From Rhodocollybia butyracea (Eukaryota > Basidiomycota > Agaricomycetes > Agaricales > Omphalotaceae): DNA of 64,000 nt. A program made the position numbers and the translations under genes. The notes beneath the pieces are model-generated. The model did not search any database and was not told where the DNA came from. It was given only the letters and a program-made list of their open reading frames with translations. Location: the NCBI GenBank assembly GCA_015501585.1, contig JADNRY010000022.1, positions 372,001-436,000 of the forward strand, written 5' to 3'. Below are positions 12,496 to 23,400 of this stretch, piece after piece; positions within the stretch are counted from its first letter, which is position 1, and each line of letters starts with the position of its first letter.

Positions 12496-13658
12496 ATGGA
12501 GGAATTCCCCCCACGACACTATGCCTCAGTACAGTCATATCCTCTTCCTGATGACAGTCTTGAAACCGCAAGGTAAATGTATCCTGAATCCTAGCTATCT
12601 ATCTATCTTTACTAAATGCTATCACGTTGAAGGCTTAGCGTTCACCATCGTATTATTACGAAAGCTTTTGAAGATCGACTTGTCTTGGCTCCAGTGAGCT
12701 TCAAACCCAATGATCGAGTCCTTGAAAGCGCAGCAGGCTCAGGTGCATTATACCTTGCGGGTGGGGAATGACTGATTGACACTCCACCTTTCAAGGGATC
12801 TGGGCGCTGGAGTTTAATGCCCAAAACAATTTACCACTTGGTATTGAGTGCATTGACATATCCGACAAGCAATTTCCTCAGAAATATCCATCAAACATCC
12901 ACTTCTCTGTCCAATCAGTCACCAACTTGCCCAAGGAATGGCAGAATAGCTTTTCCTTTATTCATCAACGCCTCCTGATTGCTTCGATGAATGACTCGCT
13001 TTGGATTATAGCCATCAATCAGCTCTTTGAGGCTCTTATTCCCGGAGGATGGGTTGAGCTAGTTGAAATTGAAGCCAAAGTACTTGCCTATGGATCGGGG
13101 CACTGCTCGCAGCGTCTGGTGTCATTAATCACTTCACTCTACAAGGAAAGAGGAATCATCGGAGACGTGGGAGTATATCTACCTAACCTCTTAAAAGAAG
13201 TAGGATTTATAGACATTCACTGTGAAACCCGACGTGTTCCCATCCGCAGATCCTTGAATAACGATGGACTCAATCGTAGTAAACACTGGTATGATCTGTG
13301 GATGGGAATGAAAACACCAATACTGGCCGGGGGAGGGTATGGCATTGTTAAAACGGAGGTGGAGTTTGATCAGCTTCTTCAAGGTTGCTTGAACGAATGG
13401 GACGAGTCGGATGATGCTAACACCACCTATTATACAATTATGGCCAGAAAAACCAGCCACGAAGTAGTCCATTTACTCTTTGTAATGATTTTGCCCTGGT
13501 TGGGAGCGCTAATTCGAACTGTTGGGCTTTCAGGCGTGGACAAGACCGCTTTTCAAGTTGTTGTGAGGCGCCTACTAAGGCGCCTTATACTCAAATCAAC
13601 TTCCAATTTCCTCTCCTATCTAGTCTCGCAAAGTATGATAGCGCAGGGAAGAAACTGA
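12496..13658 (+). CDS. SAM-dependent methyltransferase, tandem copy 4, with run-on C-terminus
   Basis: Exons 12496-12572, 12633-12742 and 12796-13658 sum to 1,050 nt (349 residues), about 63 residues longer than copies 1-3. The catalytic part is normal: VLESAAGSG, GIECIDIS, LIPGGWVELVEIE, LAGGGYG. At the end the DNA reads GCC AGA AAA ACC AGC (near 13,444), whereas copy 2 reads GCC..AGA AAA CCA GCC ending in a stop seven codons later. One extra A in the A-run shifts the frame past the ancestral stop, and translation continues to 13,658. The added tail has a hydrophobic stretch (LLFVMILPWLGALI) followed by a basic segment. That could make a membrane anchor or simply be junk. Copy 5 shares the longer A-run. 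A sequencing error in a homopolymer is possible. Confidence 0.8.
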
Positions 13659-14446
13659 AAGGTCGTTCCACATTATGACTGCTGATAGACTTCAAGCTTT
13701 AAGCACTGGATGATTCGATAATGGCATTCTTCACTACTGGAAGCTATACACACATCAGTGAGGGATACGCATCATTTTACTGTTTCCCGATGGAGTCGGC
13801 TATCTGGTCTTGAAAAACCAATGAATAACTTGAAGTATTATTTCGAACTTCGGGGTCTACTCGTCGGTGTCATTTTCTCGAACTCACTGTACCTTTGGTG
13901 CCTTGGCTTGGCTACGGCGTCTTGAAGTCTATCGCAACAGGAACTAGGAACTAGGAATTGCTAGGAACTGATCCAACCTCAAAACCTATGCTTACCGATG
14001 TCCTCTAGCCTGAGCGCCCTCATCTCTTCAAAATTGACAGGCAGTATGTGGATTTCTCTTCACACTCCCCGATTTATTCTTCCTCTTGCCTTCTCGGTTA
14101 GACAAGCGATCTAAACTCATACTAATACTTCATGTTAATTAATCAGAATTATGTACCCAGTTTCTGCAACTAAGCTCAAGAACGAACTTGGACACAAAGC
14201 TACCCACGGTTTTAATATCGTGCGGGAGGCCCCTTCCACTTTTCGGAAGCAACGCCATCAGAACCGTTCCAATCTAACCTTTCAAGAGGAGCCCATTTTT
14301 CGAGATTCTTCGGTGGCCGCTGACCTTCTCCCGTCCCCAAGAAAAATAATAGTTATATTTAGTATCGTCAGGGTCAGAATCGTTTAGTTGATCATGAACG
14401 ACCTCATGATGCATGTGTTCACCCAGTGATTTTGTAGCCTAGGTTA
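13659..14446. other. Intergenic between methyltransferase copy 4 and the MITE
   Basis: No gene supported. Direct repeats of the type CTAGGAACT occur near 13,945-13,970, and the motif AGGCGCCT is doubled near 13,566-13,583 inside the run-on tail of copy 4. Confidence 0.35.
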
Positions 14447-14677
14447 AGGGCTGCTCAATTCCACTCGCCTGTCACTCACGAGTGAAATCAAATGCGAGCT
14501 GATATGATGAGAAACAAGTGACGGAAGGGGTGGGCTGTTCTGAAGCGAGCAACCGGAGCTCTACCCTGTTCTACCGGACTCAAGACCCTGTTGAGATCAG
14601 ACGGCGCTACCGGCTTGCATTTGATTTCACTCGTGAGTGACTTGTGAGTAAGAGGGCGAGTGGAATTGAGCAGCCCT
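14447..14677. mobile_element. MITE, PIF/Harbinger-like (TTA target duplication)
   Basis: A 231-bp element with perfect terminal inverted repeats of at least 23 bp, starting AGGGCTGCTCAATTCCACTC on the left, with the exact complement at the right end. It is flanked by the direct repeat TTA (14,444-14,446 and 14,678-14,680). A second inverted segment follows inside each end (CACTCACGAGTGAAATCAAA at about 14,473-14,492 and its complement at about 14,619-14,638), so the element folds back on itself. It has no coding capacity. TTA duplications are typical of PIF/Harbinger elements, so it is probably moved in trans by such a transposase. It sits about 120 bp upstream of the TATA box of methyltransferase copy 5. 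Confidence 0.85.
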
Positions 14678-14794
14678 TTAGCGTTCCTCAGTTCCTTCTC
14701 GGCGGAGTTTCCAGACTTGAAGACCGCAGATCAATTGAATCCTGAAGATTATTATTACACTGAAAAGGTAACTCAAAGTTTTGGTCGATGACAG

Positions 14795-14802
14795 TATAAA
14801 TA
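14795..14802 (+). promoter_or_regulatory. TATA box, methyltransferase copy 5
   Basis: TATAAATA begins 39 bp before the ATG at 14834. It survives although the coding region downstream is frameshifted. Confidence 0.65.
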
Positions 14803-14833
14803 GGTCGGGTTGTCAGAGCCAGTCCAGCCAAAA

Positions 14834-15758
14834 ATGGAGGAAAGCCCCGCACGACACTATGCCTCAGTGCAATCATATCTTCTTCCTGACGACAGTCTTG
14901 AAACAGCCAGGTAATACACTGCGTAGTAATTTAATTACCCGTTATTTTCAACTAACTAATATCACCTTGAAGGCTGAGCCTTCAGCACCGTATCCTTACA
15001 AAGGCTTTTGAAGATCGGCTAGTGCTGGCCCCAGTGAGCCTTAAATCCCAAGATCGGGTCCTTGAAAGTGCAGCAGGCTCAGGTGTGTTGCAATACAGGT
15101 GAAAATTAACGATGATTGATGCTCAACTTTTCAAGGAATTTGGGCTTTGGAGTTCAACGCCGCATTCAGTGCCCAAAACAATTCGCTACTTGATATCGAG
15201 TGTATCGATATATCCGACAAGCAATTTCCTCAGAAATATCCATCAAACATTCATTTCTCTGTTCAATCTGTAACCAATCTACCCAAGGAATGGCGGAACA
15301 GCTTTTCCTATGTTCACCAACGCTTCCTGATTGTTGCAATGAATGACTCGCTTTGGAACATAGCCATCAAACAGCTCTTCGATGCACTTGTTCCTGGAGG
15401 ATGGATTGAACTAGTTGAAGTTGAAGCCAAATCTCTTGAATTTGGGGTGGGACCTTGCTCAAATCTTCTTGTGTCCTTGATTACTTCGCTCTATGAGGAA
15501 AAAGGTGTCATTGGTGATTTGGGGGTGTATCTCCCTGTTGTCCTAGAGAGTGTAGGGTTTATAGACATTCATTGCGAAACCCGACGTGTTCCCATCCGCA
15601 GATCCTTGAATAATGATGGGCTCAGTCGTAGTAAGCAGTGGTATGATCTGTGGATGGGAATGAAAGCACCATTAGTGGCTAGGGGAGGGTATGGGAATGT
15701 CACAACTGGAGTGGAGTTTGATCAACTCCTCCAAGGTTGCTTAAATGAAATGGGATGA
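14834..15758 (+). CDS. SAM-dependent methyltransferase, tandem copy 5, C-terminally frameshifted
   Basis: Exons 14834-14910, 14973-15082 and 15136-15758 give 810 nt (269 residues). The SAM-binding and core blocks (VLESAAGSG, DIECIDIS, LVPGGWIELVEVE) are intact. Near 15,750 the DNA has AATGAAATGGG where all other copies have AATGAATGGG. The extra A ends the frame at once, losing about 20 residues including the final beta strand (TYYTIVARKP in its paralogues). The lost part is still present downstream to about 15,820 and also carries the longer A-run seen in copy 4. Two other differences: VARGGYG replaces LAGGGYG, and the segment before it (VVLESVGF) is changed. Probably a recent pseudogene, or a sequence error at one base; the core could still fold without the last strand, which I doubt. 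Confidence 0.75.
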
Positions 15759-16185
15759 GTCGGACGAAGCCAACACCACCTATTATGCAATTGTAGCCAA
15801 AAAAACCGGTCTTGAAGTAATCTTGCTATCATTTATACCTTTCAATTGATTTTAGACATAATTACCTTTTCAGTTGAGCTTCTTAGTTTTCTGAGTCGGA
15901 ACTGGCTCAGAGAAGCTGGGTCCAGGCACCCGCATTATGGTTCCGAAGAATGTTCATTAAGACACTCAGCAGTGAGCATTAGTTACACAATTGTTATTTT
16001 GCGCCCTTGTATACAGGATTTGTTATGCACTTTAAAGTAGGCTTCAAGATACGAACTCCAGTCCTCTGGTCTTAGTTTCGACAGCGAAAACCATGTATTA
16101 ATGTAAAAATCAACTCTAATGATCCACTGTCGGATTTGGAATGCCAGTCTTGCATTTCTAGATGTTTCCTGATGGCTGGAGACTG

Positions 16186-17516
16186 TCAGCATTGTAACGC
16201 TAAGCAAAACCCCATTGGACGTACGAACGAGACGGTGATATCTTCGTCATCATAGTTATTTTTTCCTGTCAGGGTCCAGCCATATTCTCGTAGAAGTTTA
16301 TCCCAAGGTGAAACAACGTAAGTAGGGATGAAAATACCCTCCTTATTAACGATATTCTCCCAAATAAAGTCATGGATCAGCGGATTTACTCTAGGCGTAA
16401 CAAGTGAAACGGCGTTAGATATGAACACTGAACAGTAAGAAGTACACACTCATTTCCATGGTCGGCGCACAGATAGTGGGGTGCGTTTGGTACAGCATGA
16501 AACGAAACATCCAGCCCAGCGCGTTTGCATGGATTCAAAAAGTTCACGACTGTAGTCAGAAGGATAGACCACACTACCGCTTCCATGCAGGAGCTTGACA
16601 GGGCAGGATATTCTTGATAAGGCCTGCTGAGAATGAGCTTTTACGATGTAGGAAAATGTCGTATGTCGCTAGACGGTATTCTTTCAAGTGCTCTGGGGAC
16701 CAATTTTTCAAGTCAATAGGTAAAGCTGCGGCAAATAAACTATCAAATTTCAGCGTAGTAGCGCAATAAGTACCTAGTTGATAGAATATTACTTACGCAT
16801 TTTGCGAGATTCGACATGTTGCTGCTAAAAGCGTACTGAGTGTAGCCTAAAGCAACGTCAAGCTCTGCCCAGGAGTGCCAGACATGTACAAATCATATAG
16901 TTCTGTTCTTCCCTCTGCAACGCCAGGAAGCTAGGGGAGCTTTGAGTTGGGTCAAAAACTTCAATGTATGCGCGTATCCCTCACCTCTTCCAGGCATATA
17001 TGAGACATGATAAAAAGCGATCGTACGTACTCAGGTTTTGTAACTGCAATTTGTAAGGCAACCATACTTCCAATATCTATGGATACAAAGTGACAAGGCG
17101 GAAGTTGGAGAGCATCCTCGAAGACAATAATACTAAGTCTAGAATGGCTGTTACAATAACGAAGCTACGCACCATAAACGCTATTGCATCTTCGGCTGCA
17201 TTTTCTTGTCCGTAAGAGGTGGGACTGTGTCGCATTCAGTATACCCATGCCAACGAAGGTCAAATACAACAAGATTGAACTTTCTCAAAAGTTCATCTGA
17301 AAACTGAGCTAGGTTAGGAGTTAATAGATGCCGCCGGGTAAGTACGCTGGGTAGGAAATACATACAATGGAAAATGGTATGGAAAGCAAATGCATGAAAG
17401 AACAACACAACTGGGAGATGAGGGTCAATTGTCTCTGCGTTCGCACACGCTGGGGTACTGATTGTGTAATGAAATTTAATGGTGCCTGTTGACGAAGAGA
17501 CTTCGACAAACGGCAT
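16186..17516 (-). pseudogene. Alpha/beta-hydrolase gene, decayed
   Basis: Read on the minus strand this is an alpha/beta-hydrolase fold gene broken by small indels. Exon 1 from the ATG at 17516 gives SSSTGTIKFHYTIS and LPVVLFFHAFAFHTIFH. After a 57-nt intron come FSDELLRKFNLVVFDLRWHG and ECDTVPP. The reading frame then slips by one base (near 17,225), and QENAAEDAIAFM follows in another frame. The nucleophile-elbow exon (about 17,040-17,110) reads CHFVSIDIGSMVALQIAVTK. A third region (about 16,830-16,900) needs another one-base shift before WAELDVALGYTQYAF. The last exons (YPSDYSRELFES, then PNAPHYLCADHGNE, then PLIHDFIWENI) again lie in different frames. At least three frame changes cannot be bridged by GT-AG introns. 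At the elbow the position expected for the nucleophile is Asp, not Ser. No intact product is expected. The family is recognised from general fold motifs. Confidence 0.7.
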
Positions 17517-18939
17517 TTTTGTGGGGACGTGACAGAACTTTTGGAACCTTGTCTTATAAGATACGAATGTATGATGGGAACTGTGCCGTTATCCCTTGGT
17601 CATGGTAGCGACTAACTCAATTGCCATAAAATACACATCGCAACCTCCCTGCAGAAAATGTCCACTGTACTTAGTATGAATGGAGGCAACAGTGATCGAA
17701 AATGACTGTCACCTAGCTTGGAGAGATGCAGTGCCGCACAGGAGGTAAAAATCGTAGTACATGGCTGCGCGCGTCAATCGCCGATTTGGGCTCTTCTGTG
17801 CCATTCCATCGGATTTTTAAACGTAGATTTGAGGCGTTGTGTCCAGAACGTCCATCGAGTACAATAGAACTTCACTGGACGTTGGCTGAAATTTGCTCCG
17901 GCTTGTTGAGACGCACCATTCTTGTCAGAAGAACACGGGAATATACAGTCGAACGTCCTGGATCTAGGATGATGGGAGCAGTGACTGACCAGCGTACAGA
18001 CAGTCACAAGCATAATGCAAATCTTAAGTCAGGGAAAGTGTCAAGAGGGGGCCCTTGACCCGAGGACTTGAGCAAAAACCTCGCTGGAGCCTTGGAGAAG
18101 TGGAGGCAACGAGGCTGTTACGATAATAGTCTGGCTGCGAGAAAAGCCCGACCTACATAGAAAAAATCCATGGGAATGGCAATGAAACAAAAGGCATGCG
18201 AGAGCAGGTCAACCATAGCGCGAATGCCAGGACACATCGCGTATCCGGTATACCTCCGAGATCCCCGTCCTTAAGCTCGATGGGGCCATATCAAATTCCT
18301 AGGCAAGTCGTTCAAGGATGTTGAATTTGTACTGAAGCGGTAGGTGGGTCACAAAGGGCTCGGTTGAACGATTCAAAACGTCGACGTTGAGGGAATGCCT
18401 GGAAAGTTGTGCCTGGCGAAAGAAAATAAGGACAAGTTAAACCATTCAGTTTCCTGCCCTGCACTCCACGATGGACGGCTAGTTCGGACGGGGACGCCAA
18501 TTTGCGAAAGCCAGCTGCCAGCCTAATTAAAAAGAATAGCGCAGATAGTGAATTCAGAGCACGCACAGCAATAGTTCACAGAATATTTAAATTATACGTC
18601 TGCCAGCGAGAGTGTGTTTCAACGGGAGAAACGGTTGGGAAAGGCACATTGCCACTGGGGCCCAATCGATTACCCAGATATATCTTCGATATCTCACCTT
18701 TAACTAGCTGCTTTCATGACGCGGCTTAGGATATGTCGATTTTCTTTGCGAACCTTGCACGCTCATGAAAAAGATCACCATTATAACGGGGGCGATTCAC
18801 GGCTTGGGCTTTGAAGTAACAAAGCAATTGCTGAAAATGTCCCCTCGAAAGCTGATATTGAATAGCTAAAGTCGAACAAATTATAGGCATTCGGCTATGT
18901 ACCGGCATCAATGGTGTGACTAGCCCGGCAGGCTCATTA
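17517..18939. other. Upstream of the hydrolase remnant, no gene recognised
   Basis: Several open frames of 60-110 codons on both strands (for example 17,726-18,058 plus and 18,312-18,566 minus) but no conserved motif, no convincing intron chain, and no similarity to the repeat units that start near 18.94 kb. Confidence 0.3.
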
Positions 18940-20473
18940 TGACTGGTGAGTCCTTTCTGGCTCCAGTCTCGGGTTCAGTCGAGTATCTTTCAGGTAAATT
19001 TTTATCGAACACTCTAGCTAGTGCTTGTCCTTCTCCTCCCAAACCTCATCAAGGTCTCAAGTTCGGAAGTTATGTACTTCTTGCATGATCATTGTACACT
19101 ATTTTCCTTCCATTGATTCTTTCCAGAATTCTCACTCTGAACAAAGAGGATACCATGCGGATAACACCCACAGGTCGTTCATATCGTGAACCAGAATCAT
19201 GTCGTTTTCTGCCAGACGTATGTCATATGTTATTGAAACTTTCTCAATACTCTTTACTCGTTCATGAACTCGAAGTCTGACCCATCTACTCCGCGGGCTC
19301 AGTCTCCCCTTACCGTCCACGTTCAGCAACGCCACCGTATCTAGTCCTTCATTTCACCCACTCCAACTGTCGTTATTGCCTCGCATAAATCCGGGCTGTT
19401 GTCAATCGAAACTTACTCGTGAGTCGGGGGCACAATTACCTGGTAGTATTTTGATTCCTCTTCTCAAGGCGTCCAAAAGAAGTTGGTGTTGTACTTGTTC
19501 GTATGCTCACGGATCCATGAGTTGTTCTTTATCCAACTCGAGCACCTCATCCCAGTTCATCCCTCACTCTCTGTTCTTCGGGCTGTGGAGAAGCAAAGCA
19601 TGATCAATTACTATTATGCGTCGGACTGGACTGGACTCTGCAGTGTCCACAACAATGTTGGCTATGCAAGTAAGGACTGGGTACTAAGTAATAGAGACCC
19701 ACACTCTATGTTTTGTAAAATTTTACTCTCCTTGTTTCGAAATCACGAAATTTGAAACGGGTGAAATCGACAATTGCGGAGCGCGGTGGGCACTGTACAG
19801 AAGTAGCTATGCGACTGCACGGAAAATTTCAGAAAGGAATAGTAGACGCTTCATAAGTTAGCGCGCGCTTCTGGGTTGCTCTCCACTTTCAATCTCAAGC
19901 TCTAATAGCCACAAACTCGGTCAGACATGCTCAGTATGGATACCTAGACTCAAGTGCCATTGAACTATACCACGAATACGTTAAGCCTGGCTTACTGATT
20001 GGGAGGGAGCGACTAACAATGGGACTCTTTCGCCGGAAATTCAGGAGAGGGAACATAGTTGTAGCTGACTACATGCTGGTCTTAATGTGGTCAGTAAAAA
20101 ACGGTGCCACCAGGGGGTTCCTGTCGAGTCGTCAGCAGACCACAAAGTGGTGCCAGTTACCATCTAGATTGTGTTCTTCGCAGAATGGAGAACGGAGCGC
20201 CAAGGGGATGCTTCGTCACGGTGTACAATGATCAATCTGCTATACAGTATCTGGAGTGATTAAAGTTGCGTATCTGTCATCCTGGAGACCTTCCATCACA
20301 GGCTAATGGTAATATAGTTAATCAGTGCACTAGTGCACTTTAAAAGAGCATTTCAAAGAATATCTGGTCCCAAGTACCCTTGGCATTGATTTGACTTTCC
20401 CCCATCGATTCACTCGTCCTGCTCTCGCACTTGTCCCTTTGTACGGATCCTTCAAGTTTGAGTTTGTGATAGC

Positions 20474-23400
20474 ATGGATATGCCTGTACCCCAGCCATCT
20501 ACATCGCTTGAGCAACGTCAACGCTCCGAGAGTCTGTGCAAGCTTTGGGACGGCCTGAAAGCAAAGTCTATCACACGGACAGAAACGAGCTTCTTCAGTA
20601 AATTCAGTAAAAAATTCGGTGCGTCTTGAACGTGTTTCCTTGCTGTATCCGTTCCCGATCTCCGTCGACACGTCCCTTGTATAGAAAATGTAAACGATAA
20701 CTTGGACTCGGCCATGGATGCGGGCGAACCTATTGCATCTGCTCTTAGCTGCCTTGACGATGGTGGCCAGTTCTCCCAATTCATTGATCCTTTCATTGAA
20801 ATAATGAATGAACTTTCAACGGTGCGCTTTCGTCTTCGTCTGGCTGATTGAATGAGGCTGAAGAGCGTGACGAGCCAGATTCACCCTTTTGTTACCAGTG
20901 CGCAATATTATACTTAATCAGAAATTCTCCGCTCATCTGTATTCAGTTGCGTTTCTGGCCTTTCAAGGCCATGTATGCAGCGGAGAAGAAGAGAAAAGAA
21001 AACCACCGGAAGGTTGTGCTCCTCTTTGTTTGAGATGAGGGATATGTTAGCTGTGCTCCTGCGGTGCGTATTCCACCTCTCTCACTTGTTACTTGCTGAT
21101 AAACTGGACATAAACCAGTGCCGATGATATCGTTGATGGATACGAGACTTTACCTGACGAGAGGAAATCTCACATATCGTCTGTGGAGTCCCTAATCAAA
21201 CATATTGAGAAGGACATCATGGAAGCTCAGCGGATCTGCGAGGGTTTCAATCAGACCCGGTCTATTGCTAGAATATACAAGGGGGAGGAGTGGACAAAAA
21301 AGTTCATTCACTGTACTGATAACTTCACGAAGAGGAAGAGTGATTTAAACCTTTACATTGCAATCCATACTAGCATGCTATCGACGACGTGAAGGAAGGT
21401 CAAGTTGTGATAGAGAAAAGGTATGTTGGCAAGTTATGATTCAAGGTACATCTTTAATCGATTAGAATATAGGGTCCATGACATGTATACGGAAGTCTTC
21501 CAGCTTAAAGAGCTCATGTCGAGTACCGAACGCAAGATTTCCCAAAAACTTGATTCCTTCCAGACCAAAGTCGCCTTTTTGGATGACCGCGATGCGCTCT
21601 GTGCCGTATATGATATTGAGAACGAGGGTCAAGATTTCAGTGCCCCTAATCAACAAAAATCCATCAAAAATGATCAATCGAAATCGCAGCGGTACAAGTT
21701 GGCCTTACAAGAAAAGACTGTTCAGGATGAACAACTAAAGAGATTGAAGGGTGATTTGAATATGGATGTGGACAAGATCCTCGAACAAGTTAGCAACTTG
21801 GAGGCGAAGTTCACTATTGAATTAGCAAGGCTCAGAAGGGAGGCAAAAGAGATGAAAGATACTGTGAGAAGCACGGGAGATAGAGTCATTGCATCACTTT
21901 CAGACGGCCCTTGGCAATGATCAGTGATGAGGTGGGCATCCTTTCCTTCTATTTCAATCTATCGTAGTAATCTTCGTTTTCAAAGAATATCTCCAGGGTG
22001 TGGAAGTACATGGTATATTTATACCAAATTCTATCCGTTATCTTCTAATGGTTCATAGAACTGGCGAGCAAGCGTCAAAAGCACACACTTCGTACTTGCT
22101 ATACGTGACTTTTATCACGACAGTCTGGCTGTGTCCCACCATCTGAAACGTAAAGAGAGATCCAAATTTCTGCTTCGGAACCACCCTGCTTCAGAAGAAC
22201 GCCTTGAGAAGGACACCGAATTTGCGCGCGCGACAATCCTTCCGTCCGACGAATGGATAATCCCGCGCCTACGGGTTGATTGTTTGAGATCTGTCCTTGA
22301 CGCAATCGATGTAGACACATCGGGGTTCATTACTGTTAAAGAGTAGAAGCATTCTGTCAGGAACGACCTGATGGTTGGAGGTAAGCTGGCTGCATACCCC
22401 AAATATTTTCGACTTGACAAATGTACTTAGCCTTCTCAAGTGGATCGCGTACTGGGCATTAGGTGAGTGGCGTACTTACTGGTAATAACACTGGCAACAT
22501 AGCTGACATTGCTATAGGTTGGAAAGCATCTATGGTGATATATTACCGCGAGATTCGTTCCACTTTGCGTGCAATGTTTAGCGTGCTCCAGCAAGTTTCA
22601 CCCAAGAATCGGCGGCCTGTGGACGACTATCTCAGCTATATGTGGTCGGGGTAATGGTTATGACAATGGGCTTAGTGAACCTGGAGAATTCATCCGACTT
22701 TGAAGACTGTTCATCTTACTTCACTGAATATATCGAAGAAGAGAAGAAGTCGCTAGAAGAAAGTTTAAAAACAACAGGATACAAGATTACAGACGATGCA
22801 ACTGTGCGGGTCATACTTGATGGACCGTTAGAACAGGTCAACCTGGGTCTTTCATCCGAGATTGTTTGCTGACGGCACCCTGGAAAATTAGTCACTTCTG
22901 CCGTTACTAGACATTCTCCTCAAGAAACACCTGAAGATCATCAAACTTTCTACAAGTACAAGTGTTCCGCCTTCTTCCATCGTAAAAGCCCTCCAGGATG
23001 CTACTACCTCCATCTGGTCAATATGGACAGAGTGTACGAATCGCGCTGGAGCTCTTCAAGGTGTGTCTGTAACATCCTGAAGCTTCTAGATAACCATAAT
23101 AAATCTACTGCAAATTCCATAGCCAATTTTAAGCACCAGAGGCGCGACGTTCAACAAGAGTTGAAAATATTTGCTTGTGGATTGGTATGCTCGAGTCTCA
23201 TTACCTACAGTTTTCCTGACTGTGAGCTTTATCAGTATCAATACGCTCTAGAGGAGCACAATTATACGCCCGACGAACTGGATCTCCTAGATGATTTCTA
23301 CGGGACTAGTACTGTCGATCAAGACGAGACAGAAGCTATAGAAAAGGAGCTTCGCGATGATTCTGTGATAGTTACTGAAGACAGTAATGTTGCAGGAGTA

